Below, one piece after another: positions 21,990-33,133 of a DNA stretch of 64,000 nucleotides. The notes under the pieces are model-generated. The model ran no database searches, was not told the origin of the DNA, and worked only from the letters and a program-made list of their open reading frames with translations. The translations under genes were made by a program, and so were the position numbers. Numbering within the stretch: the stretch's first letter is position 1; every line of letters begins with the position of its first letter. The stretch comes from Calycina herbarum. Its lineage: Eukaryota > Ascomycota > Leotiomycetes > Helotiales > Pezizellaceae. The DNA lies in NCBI GenBank assembly GCA_001414485.1, contig LLEY01000117.1, forward strand, positions 1-64,000, written 5' to 3'.

Positions 21990-24900
21990 TCAAGCAAGTT
22001 TCCCACTAAGCACCAAATCCCTCGAACTCCGCCCCACATAAACCGTCTTCTCAAAGGGACTAACAACCCAGTTCTGTGACACCGTATCCCAATTACTAAT
22101 ATCTCTCCGTGTAAGTCCATACGTAAAAGTCTGTTCCTCCCCAACATCAAGGATCAAATCATCAAACGCTCTCAGAACGACCTTAGGATCCGTTGGTCCA
22201 CCAAGGGAAAGATAAAGTTGCGGAATCTCAACCCCCTTAACAGAACCGGTATTCTTGACAGTGGCGGAAACGGTGTAGACCACATCCCAAAGCTGACGAT
22301 TTCCACCCGCAGATCCACCGGCTGGAACCTTAGGTTGCGGTGAGCTGTCTGTTGCCTTTTCAGGCCAGCTCTCAGTCTGGTTTCGTAGTACAGGTCCGTC
22401 GAGGTAAGGGTAGATATATTTATAAATAGCCCGGAAGCCGACAGGAAACTCGGCATTATCCTCGTTGGTATCAATCGTGCCCAGAATAGGCGCAGCTTTC
22501 GACTTCCCAGTGGTAGGTTCATACGGTCCCGGATCATTCTTGACAATCTTCAGATCGCTATAGGTGAAATTCGTGTACGACAATCCAAACCCGAATTCAT
22601 ACGAAGGCTCGATACCGGCAGCATCAAAGTGACGATAATCAATGAAAACACCCTCGTCAAAATCAAGTTGGTTGGGTGTCTCGGTTGGCGTGTAAATGAT
22701 ATCTACACCCCAATCCTCGCGTTTCTTGCCCCATGTGAAGACCGACTTTGCAGATGGGTTTCGAGCACCGTAGAGGATATCAGTGATCGCATTCCCGGAT
22801 TCTTGACCTGGGAGACCGGCCCAAAGGATGGCTGTAACGTTAGGGTTGTTTTTCAAATCCTCGACGATGACAGCACCGACGGTGTGGAGGACAACGACCG
22901 TGTTGGGGTTTTGGGATGCAACGTGCTTGACGAGGGCATCGCCGTTGCCCCATAGAGTCAAGTTGTTTCGATCACCGGCGTTTCCGTCGACGGTGATATA
23001 TCCTTCTCCTGCGTTTGCATTTACGAACACAAGTGCAACTTCTGCGCCGGAGACAGCTTTGGTAACTGCATCAAAAGCGTAGTTATCGCTGATGTTGGCA
23101 AACGTGGACTTGTCCTTGGCAGCTTGAGAACTGAGAGCTGTGACTGGTGCGATGAGATATGGAAATTGCGCGGTTCCGCTTCCCCATCCCTAAAATCGAG
23201 TTAGTTAAGTTCCTAGACATTAATGTTGTGTTTCTTACCATTGCCAATGTACCAATGTTGCACCCTCGATCTCCACAAGAATTTGGTCCAGCAGGATTAT
23301 CGTGGGCATCCTCGCCAATGACAGCAACACTCTTAGGTGCTTTCAAAGGAAGGGCATTATTAACATTTTTCAAAAGAACAGTCGAAGCACCAGCAATCTC
23401 CCGAGCTAGACGCTTATGATCCCCCTGTACATCTACGTGGAAGTTCACTTGCTGATAATTTTCTTGTGGTTGGGGATGTTGATAACCGAATGTCTCCAAG
23501 GTCCATGAGTTGAAATTAGGTTCAATGCGTCCGTTGTCGACACCAACCTTGTAGTATGCCTGGGAGAAATTAGTCTGAGATCATGTTCCACAACCAAGAT
23601 CCTCGCTAATTTGATGTGCAGCGACCCGAGGTGATACTTACAGCCATAATTCGTGTAGCCATGTCGTCAAGTCTCCATTGCGGAATGGTACCATTGATAA
23701 CAGCCGCCGTAAGATTGCCACCCCAGTATGTGTCTCCTGAGCCCAGATCCTTGTCGCCAGCCATTGTCATGTCGAGACCGGCAAAGGCTGATGCGACACC
23801 AGTATGTTGGGCAGCCCAATCACTGACCACGAAGCCTTGGAAATCCAATTCGTTTTTGAGGAGGTAGTTGAGCGTGTAGCTGTTCGCAGACCCGTAACTG
23901 TTGTTGATTTGATTATAAGAGCACATGACAGATCCAACGCCAGCACGAACGGCATCTGCGAATGGCCTAGAAATGTGTTAGTGGTGACTTGCAGATCCCC
24001 CGGAATTATCTCACCATAGATACAGCTCATGAATAGTCTTATCATCAATATTTGCCGAGTAAGCAGGTGTAACTCCATCAATCTGACGATTATGTTCTTG
24101 CTCATTTCCAATGTAATGCTTTGCGTTTGCAATTACGCCAGCATCTTGGATACCCTTGATTGTCTCGGCCATGGCGACACCAGTTAAAACTGGATCAGGA
24201 CTGAAACCTTGAGAAACGAATATCAGCACCTTTCCGCAAATATCGGGAAATAAATTTTACCTTCCCAATTACGGCCACCTGCTGGCGCACGACCAATTGG
24301 GCCCGCGACGGGACCCAATTGCACATCCACACCCTTTCCTTTATGCTCGACTCCCATTCCATTTCCGCGGCTTTTGAATAATCGAGTTGTCCAAGTAGCG
24401 GCGGTGTTCATTCCAGACGGCCAGGCAGTTGCAAGATCGGCTATTGCTAATTAGCACGAAAAGTAATAGAAAACACGAAAAAGAGTTTTTTGAAATGGAT
24501 TGTGCTACTTACCAAAACGAATTCCGAGAGGACTATCCTGCAAACAGAATCCACGGAATCCCAGACGAGGAATAGATCCAGTATTTCCCACGCAAGCCTC
24601 ACCTTCCCATCTGGTCTAATGTTAGCATTTCTGTGTTGCCAATTTTTCGAAATTGCAAGTCGGCTGATACTTGTGAGAGCAAAGACAAGATTGAAATTTA
24701 GACCGCGCCAACAGGCCAGCCTAGACCAATGCAATTGAAACTTCCAATGGAGATTGTGAACCCCGATTGAAGCTCGCAAAGAGACCAATCGCGATGGAAT
24801 TCAATTGAACCTCCCTAGGGGTAGAGAAATCCAATTGAAGCCACCCCCTCTCCAACTGCGCAAGGGGAGCAATTGCCCCTCGTTCGCCACAACTGCCCCT

Positions 24901-25187
24901 CCACCACACGGAATCCATGAACCGCAAAACCAGAAAATAGGTAGAAAAAAGAAGGTAGCAGTGAAAAAGGAAAAAGCTTACCCGACACCCGTAGTTAAAT
25001 TGACCTTCTCCAACAAAGTAAGCTGGCTCACAAAAGCCTGGGCCTTCTCATACGCATCCTGCCAACCATTGCCGCCTCTCATCCACGGCGAGGGGTAATG
25101 TGGAGGAGAAGTAGCACCATGGAGTTGTGCATTGGAGGTGGTAACTGCCAAAGCAAGCACCGTGGTGTAGGTAGAAGACCACAACAT
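21990..25187 (-). CDS. Secreted GH3 beta-glucosidase
   Basis: Seven exons (25187-24982, 24610-24513, 24440-24261, 24207-24015, 23966-23642, 23559-23239, 23189-21990) join in phase to 840 residues, the normal size for fungal GH3 enzymes. It begins with a signal peptide ([20 protein letters not shown]). Motifs include [39 protein letters not shown] and [14 protein letters not shown], whose Asp (about residue 275) is the catalytic nucleophile. The GH3 C-terminal domain and a fibronectin III-like domain close the protein. It hydrolyses cellobiose and other beta-glucosides outside the cell. The first intron is 371 bp, far longer than the others (about 50-85 bp). The gene is intact and probably works alongside the cellobiose dehydrogenase at 55 kb. 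Confidence 0.95.
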
Positions 25188-26864
25188 GATGAATTGGGTC
25201 GAAGAAGAAGGTAGGGAAAGGAGCGAGAAGAGGGAGGAGGAGAGAAGAGGGAGGAGGAGAGAAGAGGAAGGAGGAGAGAAGAGGAAGAAGGTAGGTAGAA
25301 ATCAAAATCTGGACCTCGGGTCTATATATTCCGCGAGCTGTCTGGAAACCGGGTAGGTGAAAGGTACGAGCTACTTCACAAGGTACCTAGGTAGATCCAT
25401 TGGATGCTCGTAGGGTCATTCCTTCCCCTTTGCTAGGAAGAGTGTCTGGTTCTTGCTTGCCCAGCTGCTGTGACACCACTGCATGCCATCATATTTTATC
25501 GACCCACCTTTCTGTTTCTGGCCTCTCCATCGTGGTCGTTCCTTCCCCCTGCAAGCATCGGGGTGTCCAAGTGGAATTGACTCCACGAAATCTCCTTTCC
25601 CCGCTACTTGGGGTAGCTTGGAGCTCCCATCGCAATTTCCTTTGTTGATGTCACTCTCTGCCCGAACAAAAAAAAGTCTGGGGTGAATGTGAGTGACCGG
25701 GATCATGCTGCGGGCGCGTCTGGGGTAAGATGCGGGACCAGGGGGGGATTTGGGGTAAGTGACCCACTTGAGTCCAGAGAATCCAGTCAAGTGAGGTCTG
25801 CCTGCGAACCAGACAGCAATGGAGGTTCGCTGCCAACTGGCAATCGGTCCGAGAGGCTCAACCCCTCTTGCCCCAAGTCCAGGTATGAAGTTGGGATGAA
25901 CCAGTGCACCAGAGCCAAGTTGAAAAGTCGGGAATCGGGTGTTGGAATGGTCATGCTTATGCTCCCAGTTCCACATCAAGGTGCGTTGAGATGCAACATC
26001 ACAGAATTTCTTGTGTCAGGCGATATGTATGTCTAGAGTGGGCGAGAGGGTTAACCCATTGCCAAGCTTACATATAAAATCTTTAGGAACTTGGCTTTCT
26101 TGGGATTCTGTATACCAGGAACCAGTTTCCGAGGAGCCGAGGTTGGGAGGGATATATCGAGGTGTCAAGGGACTGATACGAAGGGCATTGAAACTTAACA
26201 AAATGACATTCAACCCAAACAAGATTACTCACCTCTCACCTCTCAACTCCAACTCCAATACTTCGTTACTTCGTCTGATCCTACATCATAAGAGATTCGG
26301 CAGTCGGCCGAGTGCTCCGGGGATGCACGCACGGGGATTGGGAGGGGGGGAACCTCGAAATCTCGTCGGATGCTGGCAATACAACTGGAGCAACACAGGA
26401 TAAATTGCAAAAACCTGCAAGTCAAATCTCTCCTGCAGTACACTGCATCCTCGTGCATCAAAATCTCGTCTAGTCGCACAAACGACAAACGCATCATCTC
26501 ATCATCCCATCTCTCCAACAACTCACGGCGGTGGTAACGTGGTATCCGTGGCGTTGGTAGACCTCCAGTGATGAAGTGTGATGAAGTGAAGCGCGTCGAA
26601 GTGAAGCTTGGAAAGCGCGAACGTGGCGCGGTCTACAGGAAGGCCCGATAATGTACCGCTCTGAAGCATGCACGTGATGCGGGGTAGATCTGATGGCGTT
26701 TGTGGCGGACGTTTGAAAGGCTTGATGAGGCTTGTGAGTGGTGGGATTGGTCTCCGTGGGATGTATGTGGGCTGTTCTGCCTTGACTAGTTACCGAGAGT
26801 TGTCATTGTGAAATGTAGCTTGTATGTTGGAAAAGATCAGATGAAAAATTGAAATACTTAGGTA
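25188..26864. other. Beta-glucosidase upstream region
   Basis: A GGAGA/GAAGA purine-rich simple repeat lies at about 25200-25295, just upstream of the start codon. TATATA occurs near 25322. A 187-codon minus-strand frame (25416-25979) has no recognisable features. No other gene is seen. Confidence 0.55.
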
Positions 26865-26956
26865 CTATCCCCCCCCTAAAGTAAATGTAGAGTGCACAGA
26901 CATTTAGTATGGCACAGCGGCCGTGCGCTTACATTTACTTTAGGGGGGGGGGATAG
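26865..26956. mobile_element. Intact 92-bp MITE-A
   Basis: It starts CTATCCCCCCCCTAAAGTAA and ends in the matching inverted sequence (..TTACTTTAGGGGG..GGATAG). TA flanks both sides (26863-26864, 26957-26958), as for Tc1/mariner insertions. TIRs are about 25 bp. The core is the same as at 123-206. Confidence 0.88.
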
Positions 26957-26958
26957 TA

Positions 26959-27924
26959 CGACGAGGAAGGGGTTGAACTCCTTGCACTTGGTAAAATCTA
27001 CTCACGCACCACTTAGTGGATATACATGTCATTTGCGGGACGGAAGTACTAGTCCCCGACGTATACGCGCTCGTCTCTTTTACAAGTTAGACCCATCTGC
27101 ACATACCCCACTTACTACATCTGACAGCTGCCCAGTGCATGTCATCAATTCTTCTTTTAACATCTGATGTTGAGTCCGTCGGATTTATCACTACATTTTA
27201 CTTTTCCCAACACTCGTTCCTCTTATTTCCACGAGTTTTATTTGTAAGCTGTGATTCTCGAATATCTCCTTCAATTCCTCGACACAAATGCTCTTTGATC
27301 TTTTCTTTCAAATATATTGGTAAGCCCCGGGCCTTCCATTTCGCTTAGCACGAATAAATGTGGTTGGCACTTAAATCTATAGATGACGCTTTGCTGGACA
27401 GCCGTCGCTTTTTACAATCTCTATCTATACGTATTACTTCTGATTACTTTGGCAATCTCTCTGTTCGAAATGTGATTGCTTTCATTCAAGACTAGTAACA
27501 AAATCTTCTATTCTGCGTCTGGAAGGACTCTTGGGCTTCAATCCTCTCTTCTTCAAGTCTATTATCTCTCCATTTCTCCCGTTTTCTAAACATAGTTTCA
27601 TAGGCGAAATTCATTGCTGCATGCAAAACAATCGCTGAAAGTCAATCTCATTTGAGTTTGTTCATAGAAAGATAACTCTCGTTTCTTGTGTAGCCAAGCT
27701 ATCTAATTCCATCATCAAAAGCAAGACCAGCTAACTTCTTCAAACACCAGGAACCCATCGCCAAAATTCAGAATCCATTATGCCAAGTTCCGGCTTCCAA
27801 CACTAAATCCCAAGTCACAAATCCCAAGTCAATACTCGTATAAACAAGCGTAGCCATATGCCCCATTTCATGACTTTCACTTTCACGAATTTCATTTCAC
27901 GACTTTCTTCTCGGACTCCTACAT
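26959..27924. other. Intergenic region
   Basis: T- and C-rich sequence downstream of the secreted-family copies. No gene is supported. Confidence 0.5.
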
Positions 27925-28585
27925 CTACATCTTACATTCCGCATCGCCCCTCACGACAACATTAAATCCTCTATCATCGAAGTACTGTCCACATCGTAAC
28001 TCACCGCAACCATCCTTAATAGCGCCAGCCATCTGTACCAAAGACTCCTTCGCCTCAAGAATGGCATAAAACGCCTTGAATATCCGCACGATTAGCTTTC
28101 CATGAATGCATTTGATGATTTGCAAAGTAGGGGAGGGAAAAGAAGGCACTCACGTCGATGTAGAGCGTAATAGAGGCAGGCCCCTTCATAACAGGTAATC
28201 CTCCATTTTTTATTATAGCGCGCTTCACCGTGCATGACATATACCATATTCGTGCTAAGAAGTGCCGCGATGTTTACCCCGATGGCGTGTTCCGAGGCAG
28301 GGATCCAGCCGTGTGCGTCGTTTATTTGAGCACAGCAGAGGGCGTGGGCCTTTCTACAGACTAGTTAGTGCGTTAGGTCAGATAAAATACCTAGGTGGGA
28401 AACTGGGATTTACCATGGCGCGCTTGTGAACGTCCTGTTCGATGTGTTCAAGAGTTGAGGAATTCTCCGGATGGGGTAATGCGGAGACCTGATGGTTCTT
28501 AGAATAGCGAGTTTCCAATGCAAGGGGGGATAGTTACAAGAGCTAAGAGACCCATGAGGGTAGTGAGGAGATGCGAGAATGTCAT
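27925..28585 (-). pseudogene. Small secreted cysteine-rich family, copy 4, frame-damaged
   Basis: Exon 1 (28585-28538) encodes MTFSHLLTTLMGLLAL and exon 2 begins at 28498 with VSALPHPE, together a good signal peptide. Exon 2 ends with a Lys-Arg site (HKRAM). A third exon reads ALCCAQINDAHGWIPASEHA and then WRITCYEGAC, but the following residues before the GTGAGT donor (ASITLYID) are in another frame, and the exon 2-3 junction does not fit cleanly. The last exon (28074-27925) is intact: MAGAIKDGCGELRCGQYFDD then RGFNVVVRGDAECKM. At least one frameshift separates the head and tail. It lies head-to-tail with copy 5. Confidence 0.55.
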
Positions 28586-28835
28586 TTTACGCTGAGAATG
28601 TTGCAGACGTGATGTTTTGTTGCAAGATTAATTGAGTTGGGAAACTGTCAGTGACTCTACTTAAGTAGTTTCTACGCATGGTCACTATAGCACATTCGTG
28701 GATGGAAAGGAGCTGATAAATTATTGTCCAAGCAAGAAGAGCGATTCCCTGTCCACCCTAAATTACCACTATCAGCTACTTCGACATCCCCCCTTATAGG
28801 ACAAGGAGAGGTAAAGGAGGAACAAACCAACGTAC

Positions 28836-29293
28836 ATCATTACAAGTTTCAATGAGTGCATTTGCGAAGCATTGGGTGTGTGTGCATCCCGGCCCAAAGT
28901 GATCCAACATTGGAGCTTGACTGAGGATGTGTTTAATGCCAAGGCCGACATTTTCTCCTTTCCAGCCATGGGCGTCCCGCATGTCCCTACAGCAGAGGAG
29001 GCGCGTCTGGTTATAGTTAGTAAACAATATTCTTGAGGAGTTCGAGATACGAACTGGGGTATATTTTTGGTTCCTCTTCTTGATGAGTTCCAAGTTGGGG
29101 GGTGATGGAAGTGTATCGGGATGGGTGTAAAGGCTTAGATTTTTGGAAGGAGTTGTATCTAGATGGGGCAATGCAAAGACCTGCGACTCATTCAATTAGT
29201 ACGTGGTACCTTCAGTGAGTTAGTGACCGGGTAATAGATAATTACAATTGTTAGAAGACCTATTAGAGTCATGAAGATATGAAGGAGGCCCAT
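28836..29293 (-). pseudogene. Small secreted cysteine-rich family, copy 5, lacking its last exon
   Basis: Exons 29293-29246, 29180-29055 and 29006-28836 join in phase 0. They give a signal peptide (MGLLHIFMTLIGLLTIVFALP), a spacer ending KKRNQKYTP, and the cysteine region TRLLCCRDMRDAHGWKGENV and CTHTQCFANALIETCND. A GTACG donor follows, as in copy 1, but no AGAIKDGCG-type exon is found in the 250 bp before copy 4 starts. The 3' exon is probably lost. Introns have TACTAAC-like branch sites, so the retained part looks recently functional. Splicing onto the last exon of copy 4 is possible in principle. Confidence 0.55.
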
Positions 29294-30225
29294 TTTCCTA
29301 GCTTGACGAGTGTAATCCTGGGTATTGAGGATGTATCGGTGTGGCTATTGATGCATGTTTTGATGTCAAATTTAGCGTTGGGAAAGAGACAGAGACAGGC
29401 AATTAAATGATCTTTTTCGGGACTTTGGATGAATGGAACAGGGCTTGGGATTATTGCGATGGACCGTCTGATAAATTTAAATAATAGTGGGAAGCAGCAT
29501 CGCCGTGGATAGTTGACATGTGATTGGAAAGGAATCATGAAGGGCGGTATGGTTCCCCTTATAGCATTCATAAGCAGCGAACCACATACGTTTGTGGTAA
29601 GTCGGACCACTCTTAATAGTACCGATTACGAGGTCAAGACTTACTGGTAGATTGAGAGGGTTTGAGTCGAGTAAAATAAAACAGTGATAGGGTAAATGAG
29701 TATATGTGGCTCCTATAGTATATATTTGGGGACCTTGTAGAAAAACGAAACTATCCTGGAGGGACAAGAATGGAAAAAAAAGAGGCAAAAAACAGCTATA
29801 TCGGTAGGCCAAAGTTGGAAGTTTGAGGATTGCTTGCGGCTAAGGCTAGCTCAAGGATAGCATTGTCAAGACCCACTGTCAGTCATGCAGGATCTAGCCA
29901 TTTACGTATCTTGAGGAGTAAGGAGTCATGACATCTACTAACTTGTTAGTATTTCCCAAAGTCCCCCGTGGCTTCGCTGGCAATCGATGGAGCGAGAGTA
30001 CAAGGACTTGGCTTTTTAATCGAGCAACAGCGAACTGGTGGGAAAAATCAAGATCAAATTATTAGCTCAACTCCAACTCCATTCCCCTCACTACTATACA
30101 ATCCATAATTCTCCCGACCGAACCCTTACTAGAAGAACCGGATGAATGATTAACATTCGAATAGACACTAAGTGTCTAACAAAGCGAAGCAAGTACTAAT
30201 TACAATCCTATTCCATGCCAAATTC
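29294..30225. other. Intergenic region
   Basis: No supported gene. A minus-strand frame at 29477-29812 has hydrophobic stretches but no family resemblance that I can defend. Confidence 0.5.
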
Positions 30226-31503
30226 CTAAACCGCATCCTCGGATTCACTTCGCTTTCTATATTTAGCTAGTTAGTCACAAACTACAATCCAAGACTTCCA
30301 AAAATGGGGAAATGAAAGGAGCACATACCTCTTCATACCAACAATCGTCTTCCTCTCCTCCAAATATCTCTCCTTCTCCGTCTTCGGGACCTTTACACAC
30401 AAACTCCTCGGCATAATCAATTTCCTAATCTTTTTCAAATACTTCTCCTCCATCACCTTCCTAAAACCAATCATATCATCGACATTTCCATCCAAATCCT
30501 CATCGTCTGGTAAAACATGAAAGGTGACCTCCATCTTTTTCGTAACAACCACCTCTCTCAAACCCATCAAATTCTCAAAGGGACCCTGAAATTCAACCAA
30601 ATCATCCATATCGCATTCCTGAACCGTAAGTTCCAAATGCAAAATCTCCAATTGCAGGTTATGTCCCAGAAAAGCTGTCAACTGGGGAAGATCTCCAAGA
30701 GGAATCGTAGTGCCATCTTGCTCCTCATAATCAAGAAACAATCTCAACTCCTTGATTCCTTTGAGAATAGCAGGCCTCGAAGCCAAAATTGGAACAATAT
30801 GAGCCATACCAAAATCCTCCGTGTATCCCGCGGTAGTAATCTCGCTCCGCTCCCAGACCGCATCGCCCAACTCCTTCCGAAATTGTCTAGACACATAACT
30901 TGCTTTCCGAAGCCACTCCCGAAACCAAACATCCACTTGCATCTCACCATTAGCCATTTTGACCTCCTTGCCGTCTTGCTTGAGAATGGGTGATGCAATG
31001 ATGGTATATGTCTCCCGAAACGGATGTGGTGTGTATTGACGGACATATCCTTGTCTTTTTTCTTCATATCGGTGAATCTCATGAGCTCTTTGTGCCTCTG
31101 TTAGAGTAGCCCATTGCAAGACCTTACCGCAGAGATAGAGGTGATCCTTTCTCTCGGTTTTGTAGGCTTCGGGGTCTTGTTTTGCACGGTAGGCTTTGGC
31201 GGAATAGTAAGTGTCGAAGTCTTGTGGAAAACCATCAATTCCGTTGGGTGAGAGGTAGAGGGGTCGCTGTTCATCGAGCTGGACCGGGAAATTGCCTTTT
31301 GGGGATAGGGCGGGGAGGATTAGGTAGTGGAATATTTGACGGCGGATTTCGGGGTGGAGGGTGAAGAGCGGAAAGGGGTCAATGCTGGGCTTCGTGTTAG
31401 TTACTCTGTTATAGAGGGGGTTGGTATGGGTGAAGGGGATGAACGTTGAGGTCATGTGACAACGAAAGAGAGAACAGTGGGCACGTGAAAATTCATTTCC
31501 CAA
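30226..31503 (-). CDS. F-box/2EXR-like protein
   Basis: Exon 1 (31503-30329) and a 31-nt terminal exon (30256-30226) give 401 residues. The intron 30257-30328 has donor GTATGT, branch GACTAAC and acceptor TAG. Reading on without splicing would replace the end by an unrelated hydrophobic tail. Near residues 44-62 FPLFTLHPEIRRQIFHYLIL is the short 2EXR/F-box-like motif common in large fungal families. The true C-terminus is KRKRSESEDAV, a basic then acidic tail that could be a nuclear signal. The middle part contains leucine-rich stretches. The partner or substrate is unknown. The gene appears intact. Confidence 0.75.
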
Positions 31504-33133
31504 GTAAGAGGTGGGTATGAGTGAAGTAGAATAACCAATAGACGTTAGAAAGAAAGGCAGCCGGGGACATACTGTTGTGGTGAACAGCCCGCCTTAGGTG
31601 CGTATTCTGAGAAGTCCTCGAGGGAAGCATTATGCTCGGGTTGTCGATCTATGATTCTTGAACCGAAACAAAAGTCTCCGTATCCCATCTCATATTGAAG
31701 TTCCTGGTTGATTGTATGTACCGCTGCAATTGTAGTGGCATTATGAAAGTTGGTTGCGACATCGGCCTTGCTATGTGGCTTGGAATTTGGATGATTGCTT
31801 TGGAGGAAGTTTCTTTTGTGACTTTCAGGATGATCGGGGTACTCGGAATCATCCCAAATAAAGGAGTATGATGCTGATGCTACAGATCTTTAGCCTAGAT
31901 ACCCAGAAAGGTGATTATAATAATGAAAGAAATAGAACGGAAAGTGATGAAGTTGAGATGCAAGATACATACATTCAACACCGTCCGAACACTCCATGAT
32001 CGCAGCCCTGTAGGCTCAAGAAGCAAATCGTAGTTTATGTCAAAAAGGAAGAGAAATTGGGAAAGTATCAGACGGACGTAGTCAAAGTTCGTGGAGTTGA
32101 GAAAGCGGAAAGTTGCAAAATTGGTTGCTAGGAACATGAAGAAAGCACAAAAGAATAGAGGAGAAAAGAGATTCGATCTATCTATTAACCATGATTGTGT
32201 TATACCTCGCTTGCAAAGCGAATACAATGGCTCGCTTGCTAGCTTCGTAGGCAAATGGCGTAGATAGGTAAATAAGCGAGATGGAATCAGACAACTAGTA
32301 GCGAAGTCAACTCCACTTCGGGTAAAAGTGCCGGGAATTGGAGAGTGAATGACACCTTGTTGGTAGGCCAGATCGAACCACTTTTGGCCAATCACAGTCC
32401 ACCGAAGACCCTCAAGCTGTGAATGAACCAAGATTGGTTGGGTTTGTCAGTGAATAACCCTTGTCGTAGTTGACTTCCACCAGGTAAAGTGAGACATGCT
32501 AAGCCAGCGACGCAGTGCTGTTCCGTAATAGTTTCACTAAGAGCCCTACAGACATAAATCTGGTTCCGATGGCAGCATGAAATATATCCAATACGAAGTA
32601 TGCGATTCAACCCTCATGGTTACTTTGAGTGAGCTTTTGGCTTCGAGTCTTCCTGCTCTTTGTGGTTGGTTCATGGCGAAAACTCCAGTACTACTGGCAA
32701 TCTCCTTTCCATTGCCTTTCAACGTTGCACATGTTGCTGCGCCCGCAATTTGATTACTGCCTTCGTTTTAGACAAACTGGAGCAAGTAAGAAGTGAATTA
32801 CATAATCGGAATTGCAAGTGTCGGACTGTGATTGGCTACTCAATATGAAGATCGAGAAGTGACAATAGCGAGTTCAAGTGGAAGCGAGAGATCGAGTCTC
32901 AGAAGTAGACAAAGAGCAAACCAACCTACAAAACGACATCAAACTCGCATAACGTGATCGGCTATCGAATGGGTTATGAGAGAGGCCATTGGAGGAAAGA
33001 TTTTGAAGATGATGATAAAAGTCAACTTACGCGGATCCCTGCTCTGCACCTGGAAAGCCTCAGAAACGCCACATCATGTGACATCTCCCCATTAAACTGT
33101 TGGATTCTCCTCACATTACGCCACGTAGTACTT
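31504..33133. other. Intergenic region without a clear gene
   Basis: The longest frame (31895-32431, minus) is hydrophobic with no motif or splice support. Nothing else is convincing. Confidence 0.5.

Noticed and set aside
21309..22079. Plus-strand frame of 256 codons
   Set aside because: Only its first 20 residues match the NLR N-terminal domain. The rest is Lys/Pro-rich and runs into the antisense of the GH3 3' end.
25416..25979. Minus-strand frame of 187 codons upstream of the GH3 gene
   Set aside because: No signal, domain, repeats or splice context; composition resembles chance open frame in GC-rich sequence.
28585..28836. Treating secreted-family copies 4 and 5 as one gene
   Set aside because: Each has its own signal-peptide exon; copy 5 could only use the last exon of copy 4 by skipping three exons, for which the sequence gives no evidence.
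31895..32431. Hydrophobic minus-strand frame of 178 codons
   Set aside because: No conserved pattern and no supported exons around it; T-rich sequence explains the hydrophobicity.
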